64,000 bases of DNA, taken from assembly GCF_031877795.1 (NCBI RefSeq), contig NW_027436628.1:1-64000 (forward strand), given 5' to 3'. Every line of letters begins with the position of its first letter. Within the stretch, counting starts at the first letter, position 1. The DNA comes from Strix aluco. Lineage: Eukaryota > Chordata > Aves > Strigiformes > Strigidae. A program made the translations under genes and the position numbers. Below the pieces are notes generated by a model. It did no database searches and was not told the origin of the DNA. It was given only the letters and a program-made list of their open reading frames with translations. Positions 36,150 to 45,700 of this stretch are shown piece by piece.

Positions 36150-36550
36150 TCCCCCCCCCTTTTCCCCCCACCCCGCGTCTACGTGCCGGCGGCCCTAAAA
36201 CCTCCCCTTTTGTCCCCAAAGGCCCGAAAACCCCCCGAATTCTGTTTACTCGAAAAACTCGTTTCGTTTCTCCTCTCGTTTTTCGTTTGGGGGTTTTTTT
36301 GGGGCCGTTTGAGTCATTTTTGGTTAAAACCGGCCGAGCCCGACTGCGAACATCTGGAGGGGGGGGGGGGGGGGAAGGGACCAGCTGCGTCCTGTTTACC
36401 GAAGCCGCGTTTCTCTCTCTGAGTCATCGCCCAAACCGTCGAGTCAAAAATATCACAAAACCCCTAAACAGCCGTTTTTCACCCCAAAACACTCCGCCGC
36501 TTTCCCGTGAGAAAAAAAAAAAAACAAAACAAGGTGAAAACGAGGAAAAA
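36150..36550. other. Unique island between Cμ and Cδ
   Basis: Non-repeat stretch in the tail-to-tail spacer. Has two AP-1 sites TGAGTCA (36310-36316 and 36420-36426), E-boxes CATCTG (36351-36356) and CAGCTG (36382-36387), and an AAACGAAA IRF-like motif on minus near 36270. The grouping of lymphoid-type sites suggests a 3' enhancer; this is inference. Confidence 0.35.
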
Positions 36551-36557
36551 TGGAGAA

Positions 36558-36563
36558 TTTATT
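36558..36563 (-). promoter_or_regulatory. PolyA signal of membrane Cδ
   Basis: AATAAA on minus, about 140 nt after the δ membrane stop. Confidence 0.75.
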
Positions 36564-36607
36564 GACGATTTCCCGCCCCGTCGCCATGTGGAGACGAGGA
36601 ATTTGTT

Positions 36608-36613
36608 AATAAA
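36608..36613 (+). promoter_or_regulatory. Possible polyA signal of membrane Cμ
   Basis: The first clear AATAAA on plus after the μ membrane stop, 2.2 kb downstream, inside the Cδ 3'UTR on the opposite strand. If used, membrane μ and δ mRNAs overlap at their 3' ends. Confidence 0.35.
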
Positions 36614-36703
36614 GTTGAGGGTCGGTTTTGGCCGATTTTGGCGTTTTTTGGCCCGTTTTGTGGTTCTTGCGCCGGGGGGGGGAGGTGGAGGGAGACGGGG
36701 GCG

Positions 36704-36712
36704 TTATTTCAC
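36704..36712 (-). CDS. IGHD: Cδ membrane exon 2
   Basis: Acceptor CCCCCCAG then GTG AAA TAA: Val-Lys-stop, completing IKVK. The same tiny exon closes most Ig membrane forms. Confidence 0.88.
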   Translation of the reverse strand: MK

Positions 36713-39700
36713 CTGGGGGGAGGGGAGAAAGTGGGGGGTGGGGTGGGTTGGGTGGCAGTGGGCAACGGCAACCCAAGATTGGGCAACCCAAGATTGGGCA
36801 AGTCAAGGTTGGGCAACTCAATCCATGGTTGGGCAACCAAGATGAGGTTGGACAACACAACTCATGGCCCGGCAACCCAACCCAACCCAAGGTTGGGCAA
36901 GTCAAGCCAAGGTTGGGCAACCCAACTCATGGCCAGGCAACCCAACCCACAGCTGGGCAACCAAGCCAAGGCCAGGCAATGAAATCCAAAGTTGGGCAAC
37001 CCAACGCATGGCCTGGCAACCAACCCAAGATTGGGCAACCCGACCCAAGATTGGGCAACCCGACCCACAGCCAGGCAACCCAACCCGTGGCTGGGCAACC
37101 CAACCTACGGCTGGGCAACCAACCCGAGATTGGACAAGCCAATCCAAGGTTGAGCAAGGCAACCCACAGCTGGGCAACCCAACCCGTGGCTGGGCAACCC
37201 ATCCCACGACTGGGCAACCAACCCAAGATTGGGCAACCAACCCAAGATTGGGCAACCCATGGCTGGGCAACCCATCCTATGACTGGGCAACCCAACCCGA
37301 GATTGGGCAACCAACCCACGACTGGGCAACCAACCCGAGATTGGGCAACCAACCCAAGATTGGGCAACCCAACCCAAGATTGGGCAACCCATGGCTGGGC
37401 AACCAACCCAAGACCGGGCAACCCAACCCGAGATTGGGCAACCAACCCAAGATTGGGCAACCCAACCTGAGATTGGGCAACCCATGTCTGGGCAACCCAA
37501 CCCACGACTGGGCAACCCAACCCAAGATTGGGCAACCAACCCAAGATTGGGCAACCAACCTTGATGAAGGTGACGAAGCCGCTGTAGAAGATGAGGAGGA
37601 GGAAGAGCACCACGAAGGTGGAGATGGTGGTCCAGGCGCTACCGTCCTCTTCCGGCTCCAGGTCGTCGCCGTCGCCGAAGTAGCCACAAGGCACCTGAAG
37701 TAGCCCGGCGCAACCCCAGGGGTCTGCGGGGCGGAGGGTGGCGACGTCAGGGCTAATTAACGGCTCGTTAACGAGCCCCCCGGCGCTCGCTCGCGGCCTT
37801 ACCGGCGTGAACGTCGACGGTCGCCTCCGCCCTCTCGCCGGTGGGGACGTGAGTGGCCAAACAACCGTAGGCCGTGCCCGCGGCCCACTCGGCCCACGAC
37901 ACGGCCACGGTGGCTACCAAAGAGCACCGGCGAGCCCGGTGGTCGCAACTGGGCGCCTCGTTAACCGGCGCTTCGTTAACGCCGCGGCGCCACCACACGG
38001 CGATTTCCGGCGGGTAGAAGTCGCGCACGAGGCAGAGGAGGGTGAAGTCGTGGCTAGTGAAGGCCTCGGTGGGCAAGTCCGGCACGAGCCGCACGCTCGG
38101 GGGCTTTGGGGGACCTGCGGGGGGGGGGGGGGTGGGGGGGTCAGAAGGAGGCGCTGGGCGGCGGAAAGAGCCGTTTCGGGAGAGTTTTGGGGGCGTTTGG
38201 TGAGAATTTCCGCCATTTTGAACGATGGGGGTTTTTTTTGGGGCGATTTGGGGAGATTTTGGGGCGTTTTCAAGACTTTTTTTGGGGTCGTTCGGAAAGG
38301 TTTGTCGGCGGTTTGCGAGAAATTTGGGCGGTTTGCAAGAGTTTTCGCCATTTTGCAAGAATCTTTTTGCCATTTTGCGAGTTTTTTTCGTTTTCAAGAA
38401 TTTTTGACATTTTCCAAGAGTTTTTCACCATTTTGAAAGAGTTTTCACCATTTTGCAAGATTTTTTGCCATTTTGAAAGAATTTTTCACCATTTTGAAAG
38501 AATTTTTGCCATTTTGCGTGTTTTTTTTGCCGTTTTGCGTGTTTTTTTAATTTTCTAGAGTTTTTGCCATTTTCAAGAATTTTTCACCATTTTGCAAGAA
38601 TTTTTGACATTTCCAAGCATTTTTGCTGTTTTCAAGACTTTTTTCCATTTCCAAGAATTTTCATCATTTTGCAAGAATTTTCACTGTTTTGCAAGAATTT
38701 TTCACCATTTTGAAAGAATTTTCACCATTTTGCAAGTTTTTTTTGCCATTTTGCGAGTTTTTTTCATTTTCAAGAATTTTTGCCATTTTCAAGAATTTTC
38801 ACCATTTTGGAAGAATTTTCGCCATTTTCCAAGTTTTTTTGACATTTTGTGAGGTTTTTTATTTTCAAGAATTTTCGCCATTTTCTAAGAATTTTTCACC
38901 ATTTTGAAAGAATTTTCACCATTTTGCAAGGTTTTTTTGCCATTTTGTGAGTTTTTTCATTTTCTAGAGTTTTTGCCATTTTCAAGAATTTTCCACCATT
39001 TTTCAAGAATTTTCACCATTGTGAAAGAATTTTCACCATTTTGCAAGAATTTTTGCCATTTTCAAGAATTTTTGGCATTTTTCAAGAAATTTTGGCATTT
39101 TGCAAGAATTTTTCGCTACTTTGAAAGAATTTTTGCCATTTTGCGTGGTTTTTTCATTTTCTACAGTTTTTGGCATTTTCAAGAATTTTTCACCGTTTTG
39201 CAAGAAATTTCACCATTTTGCGAGAATTTTCACCATTTTGAAAGGATTTTCACCATTTTGAAAGAATTTTCACCATTTTGCAAGAATTTTTGCCATTTGC
39301 AAGAATTTTTGGCATTTTCCAAGAATTTTCATCACTTTGAAAGAATTTTCGCCATTTTCCAAGAATTTTCCACCATTTTGAAAGAATTTTTGCCATTTTG
39401 CAAGAATTTTTCACCATTTTGCGAGGATTTTTGACATTTTCAAGCATTTTTGCTGTTTTCAAGACTTTTTTGCATTTCCAAGAATTTTTGCCAATTTGCA
39501 AGAATTTTCATAATTTTGCAAATTTTTTTGCCATTTTCAAAGAATTTTTGCCATTTTCAAGACTTTTTGCCATTTTGAAAGATTTTTCACCATTTTGCAA
39601 GAATTCCTGCCATTTTCAAGACTTTCTCGCCATTTTGCGACAATTTTCACCACTTTGCAAGAATTTTTGCCCATTTTCAAGAGTTTTTCGCCATTTTGCA

Positions 39701-42700
39701 AGGATTTTCACCAAATTTTGAAAGACGTTTTGCCATTTTGCGTGACCTTTCCGCCATTTCGTGTGACCTTTCCGCCATTTTGTTCAACCTTTCCCCCATT
39801 TTGTTCGACCTCTCCGCCATTTTGCGCGACCTTTCCGCCATTTTGTTTGACCTTTCCACCATTTTGTTTGACCTTTCCGCCATTTTCTGCGACCTTTCCG
39901 CCATTTCACGTGACCTTTCCGCCATTTTGCGCAACCTTGCCGCCATTTTGCGCAACCTTGCCGCCATTTTGCTCAACCTTTCCGCCATTTTGCGACACTT
40001 TTCCGCCATTTTACGAGGCGTTTTACCACCTTGCAAGACATTTTTCCCATTTTTCAAGCATTTTCCGCCATGTTGTGACTATTTTCGGGTCTTTTGGCCG
40101 CGTTTCCCCCCCCTACACCCCCCCCAACCCCCCCATCTCCTCACCCGTCCTCCGGTTGATCTCCAGCTGCGTCTCTTCCCCGTCGCCGCCCCGCACCCAA
40201 CAGGAGAACTTGGTCGTCTCGTTCCAGTCCCTCAGGCTGACCCGCAACCAACTCCGCGTCCCCGTCGCCCCGTCGTGACGCGTCGTGACGGCCTCGGCCT
40301 CCGCCGCTTGACCCCCCACCTCCCACCCCACCGTAGCGTTGGCCAACGGGGTGGTGCAGGTCAAGTTGGCCTCTTGGTGGACGACGAGCTCGTGGAAAGA
40401 TGGCGGGTGCAAGGACGGGGGAGGTCTGGGGGAACCTAAAATGGCGGGGGGGTGGGTGACAAGGTGAACCCCAACATCTCCTGACCCCCCCCCCCCCCCA
40501 AAAAGGGGGTTGGAGGAGGATAGGAGAGGTGTGGGGCTCACCGCGGTGGGATGAGGGGTCCTCCTGCGGCGCCGGGGTGGGGGAGGCCTTGGGTGCAGCT
40601 GTAAAAAAAAGGGGGGGGGTGGGGGTGGAGAACCTCAACCCCTTGGAGATGCCACCTCATGAGGACCCCAAAAAGTCATCAAGGGGGGGGGGTTTATGGG
40701 CTTTCCATGGAGAACCTCAACCCCTTGGAGATGCCACCTCATGAAGAACAAGAGGAACACCCCAAAAAATCATCAAGGGGGGGGTTTATGGGCTTTCCGT
40801 GGAGAACCTCAACCCCTTGGAGATGCCACCTCATGGAGGTCAAGAGGAGAACCCCAAAAAATCATCAAAAAAGGGCATTTATGGACTTTCTGTGGAGAAT
40901 CTCAACCCCTTGGAGATGCCACCTCATGAAGAACAAGAGGAACACCCCAAAAAATCATCAAGGGGGGGTTTATGGGCTTTCCATGGAGAACCTCAACCCC
41001 TTGGAGATGCCACCTCATGGAGGTCAAGAGGAGAACCCCAAAAAATCATCAAAAAAGGGCATTTATGGACTTTCTGTGGAGAATCTCAACCCCTTGGAGA
41101 TGCCACCTCATGAAGAACAAGAGGAACACCCCAAAAAATCATCAAGGGGGGGTTTATGGGCTTTCCATGGAGAACCTCAACCCCTTGGAGATGCCACCTC
41201 ATGGAGGTCAAGAGGAGAACCCCAAAAAATCATCAAAAAAGGGCATTTATGGACTTTCTGTGGAGAATCTCAACCCCTTGGAGATGCCACCTCATGAAGA
41301 ACAAGAGGAACACCCCAAAAAATCATCAAGGGGGGGGTTTATGGACTTTCCATGGAGAACCTCAACCCCTTGGAGATGCCACCTCATGGAGGTCAAGAGG
41401 AGAACCCCAAAAAATCATCAAGGGGGGGTTTATGGACTTTCTGTGGAGAACCTCAACCCCTTGGAGATGCCACCTCATGGAGGTCAAGAGGAGAACCCCA
41501 AAAAATCATCCAAAAAGGGGGTTTCTTGCCCCCCCCCAAGACTGATGGGCTTGACATGGAGCTCCTCAACCCCTTGGAGATGCCACCTCAAGTAGGACAA
41601 GCCCAACCCCTCCCCAACCCAAGCCCGGCATCTTGGAATTTTTGGGGGGGGGGGCCTAGAAACCACCTTCTCCACCCACCCCACCCCCTTGGGTGCCCCT
41701 CGAAACCGCCGCGCCGGGAGCCTTACGGGGCGGGGGGGCGACGCGGAGGGGCCGCGGGAGGGCGGGGTGTTGGACCACGCAGGCGTAGGCCGCCGCCCCC
41801 TCGCCCTCGGCCAATCGCAGGAGGCTGAGGACGGCGAAGAGGGCGTCGCCGGTGACGGGGCCCAATCGGGCGCGGGAGGGGGCGTCGCCCGGCCCCTCCC
41901 AGCGGACGACGATGTCGCGGGGGGCGAAGGCGGTGACGTCACAGAGGAGGAGCCCCGCCCCCTCCGCGCCGCCATTGGCCGACGGGGGGATCAGGGTGAC
42001 GGTGACGTTCGGGGGCTTCCGGGTGGGGGCTGGGGGGGGGGGGGGGGGGGAGGGGACACACCTTGAGTTGGAGGCCCGGGGGGGACCCTATAGGGGCCTG
42101 GGAAGCCACGTGACCCCCATATGGCCCCATAGGTCCCTGTCCAGCCCCATAGGTCCCAATATGGCCCCATATGGCCCCATAGTTGCCCAAGTTGCCCATA
42201 GTTGCCCATAGTTGCCCAAACACCCCCATAGTTGCCCATAGGTGCCCATAGTTGCCCGTAGTTGCCCATACACTCCCATAGTTGCCCATAGGTGCCCATA
42301 GTTGCCCATACACCCCCATAGTTGCCCATAGTTGCCCACAGGTGCCCGTAGTTGCCCAAGTTGCCCAAATTGCCCATAGTTGCCCATAGTTGCCCAAACA
42401 CCCCTATAGTTGCCCATACAGACCCATAGTTGCCCATAGTTGCCCGTAGTTGCCCATACACCCCCATAGTTGCCCATAGGTGCCCATAGTTGCCCATACA
42501 TCCCCATAGTTGCCCATAGTAGACCATACACCCCTATAGTTGCCCATAGTTGCCCATACATCCCCATAGTTGCCCATAGTTGCCCATACACCCCCACAGT
42601 TGCCCATAGTTGCCCATAGTTGCCCATACACCCCCATAGTTGCCCATAGTTGCCCATACATCCCCATAGTTGCCCATAGTTGCCCATACATCCCCATAGT

Positions 42701-45700
42701 TGCCCATAGTTGCCCATAGTTGCCCATACACCCCCATAGTTGCCCATAGTTGCCCATACATCCCCATAGTTGCCCATAGTTGCCCATAGTTGCCCATACA
42801 TCCCCATAGTTGCCCATAGTTGCCCATACTTGCCCACAGGTGCCTGTAGTTGCCCAAGTTGCCCAAGTTGCCCAGGTTGCCCATAGTTGCCCATAGTTGC
42901 CCATACACCCCCATAGTTGCCCATACACCCCCATAGTTGCCCATAGTTGCCCATAGTTGCCCGTAGTTGCCCATACACCCCCATAGTTGCCCATAGTTGC
43001 CCACAGGTGCCCGTAGTTGCCCAAGTTGCCCAAATTGCCCATAGTTGCCCATAGTTGCCCATACTCCCCCATAGTTGCCCATAGTAGCCCATACACCCCC
43101 CACAGGTGCCCATAGTTGCCCATAGTTGCCCATAGTTGCCCATAGTTGCCCATAGTTGCCCATACACCCCCATAGTTGCCCATAGGTGCCCGTAGTTGCC
43201 CAAGTTGCCCATAGTTGCCCATAGTTGCCCATAGTAGCCCATACACCCCTATAGTTGCCCATAGTTGCCCATGCAACCCCCACAGGTGCCCATAGTTGCC
43301 CATACATCCCCATAGTTGCCCATAGTTGCCCATACTTGCCCACAGGTGCCCGTAGTTGTCCAAGTTGCCCAGGTTGCCCATAGTTGCCCATAGTTGCCCA
43401 TGCAACCCCCACAGGTGCCATAGTTGCCCATACACCCCCATAGTTGCCCATAGGTGCCCATAGTTGCCCGTAGTTGCCCATACACCCCCATAGTTGCCCA
43501 TAGTTGCCCACAGGTGCCCGTAGTTGCCCAAGTTGCCCAAATTGCCCATAGTTGCCCATAGTTGCCCATACTCCCCATAGTTGCCCATAGTAGCCTCCCA
43601 CAGGTGCCCATAGTTGCCCATAGTTGCCCATACACCCCCATAGTTGCCCATAGGTGCCCGTAGTTGCCCAAGTTGCCCATAGTTGCCCATAGTTGCCCAT
43701 AGTAGCCCATACACCCCTATAGTTGCCCATAGTTGGCCCATGTAACCCCCACAGGTGCCCATAGTTGCCCATACATCCCCATAGTTGCCCATAGTTGCCC
43801 ATACTTGCCCACAGGTGCCCGTAGTTGCCCAAGTTGCCCAGGTTGCCCATAGTTGCCCATAGTTGCCCATGCAAACCCCCACAGGTGCCCATAGTTGCCC
43901 ATACACCCCCATAGTTGCCCATAGGTGCCCATAGTTGCCCATACACCCCCATAGTTGCCCGTAGTTGCCCACAGGTGCCCGTAGTTGCCCAAGTTGCCCA
44001 GGTTGCCCATAGTTGCCCATAGTTGCCCCACAGGTGACTCACTGTCGGGCCCCAGCAGCAGCTCTCGGGCCAGGCGGGGGTGGCAGGGGACGGTGGCCTC
44101 GCAGACGAGCCGGGTGGCCAGCGAGCCACTGGGCCAGCGTGACGGGGTGGGGGAGGTAGGCAGGCTCTGGGTGCCGTGGGGTGGCGGGTGAGGGAGGGCG
44201 TGGCCCGGGCCCCTCCCCCGTGCCACCCCAGGGTGGCCCCTTCCAGGCGTCGGCCCTGGAGAAGACACGTGGCCACCGCCCGGCCGGCCAGGAGGTCCCC
44301 GTAGGGGGGTTGGGTGAGGGCTAGTTGTGGGGGAGGGGAGGTGGCCCGGCAGGCTGCGGGGGGGGGGAGGGGGGAAGAGAGAGGATGAGGAGGGGGCAAG
44401 GGGTGGCCACCCAGGGGGCGCAGGTGGCCATCTCCTCCTCCTCCTCCTCATCTTCATCCATCACCTCATCTTCATCCTCCTCCTCCTCCATCCATCTCCT
44501 CCTCCTCGTCTTCATCATCTTCATCCACCCAACTCATCCTCATCTTCATCATCTTCATCCACCCAACTCATCCTCATCTTCATCATCTTCATCCACCCAA
44601 CTCATCCTCATCTTCATCATCTTCATCCACCCAACTCATCCTCATCTTCATCATCTCATCCACCCAACTCATCCTCATCTTCATCACCCTCATCCATCTC
44701 ATCTTCATCATCCTCATCCATCTCCTCATCTTCATCATCCTCCTCCATCCATCTGCTCCTCATCTTCATCATCCTCATCCATCTCATCTTCATCATCCTC
44801 ATCCATCTCCTCATCTTCATCATCCTCATCCATCTCCTCATCTTCATAACCTCATCCATCTCCTCATCTTCATCACCCTCATCTTCATCACCTCATCCAT
44901 CTCCTCATCTTCATCACCTCATCCATCTCCTCATCTTCATCACCCTCATCCATCTCCTCATCTTCATCATCCTCATCCATCCACCATGTCTGGTGTCTCT
45001 TCATCCATCCATCTCTTCATCTTCATCATCCTCATCCATACCATCTCGTCATCTTCATCATCCCCACCCATCCATCTCCACCTCATCTTCATCATCCTCC
45101 ATCCATCCATCTCCTCATCATCCTCATCATCCATCCATCCATCCATCCATCTCCTCCTCATCTTCATCATCCTCATCCATCCATCGATCTCATCTTCCTC
45201 ATCCATCCATCTCCTCCTCCTCCTCATCTTCATCATCCTCCTCCATCCATCCATCTCCTCATCTTCATCATCTTCACCCATCCATCTCCTCATCATCCTC
45301 CTCCATCCATCTCCTCCTCATCTTCATCATCCTCCTCCATCCATCGATCTCATCTTCCTCATCCATCCATCTCCTCCTCTCTTCCTCCATTCATCCATCT
45401 CCTCCTCCTCATCTTCATCATCCCCACCCATCCATCGATCTCATCTTCCTCATCCATCCATCTCCTCCTCCTCCTCATCTTCATCATCCTCATCCATCCA
45501 TCATGTCTGGTGTCTCTTCATCCATCCATCTCCTCCTCATCCTCATCATCCTCCTCCATCCATCTATTGATCTCACCTTCATCATCCTCACCCATCCATC
45601 CATCTCCTCATCATCCTCATCTTCCTCATCCATCCATCTCCTCCTCCTCTTCCTCCATTCATCCATCTCCTCCTCCTCATCTTCATCATCCCCACCCATC

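Noticed and set aside
36150-36550. A small exon in the unique island between Cμ and Cδ
   Set aside because: Frames are short, no Ig motif or paired splice sites were seen; regulatory use is the better guess.
42088-44399. Open frames of 384-621 residues reading [10 protein letters not shown]
   Set aside because: Read-through of the GTTGCCCATA array; only the first about 60 residues of the longest come from exon δ3.
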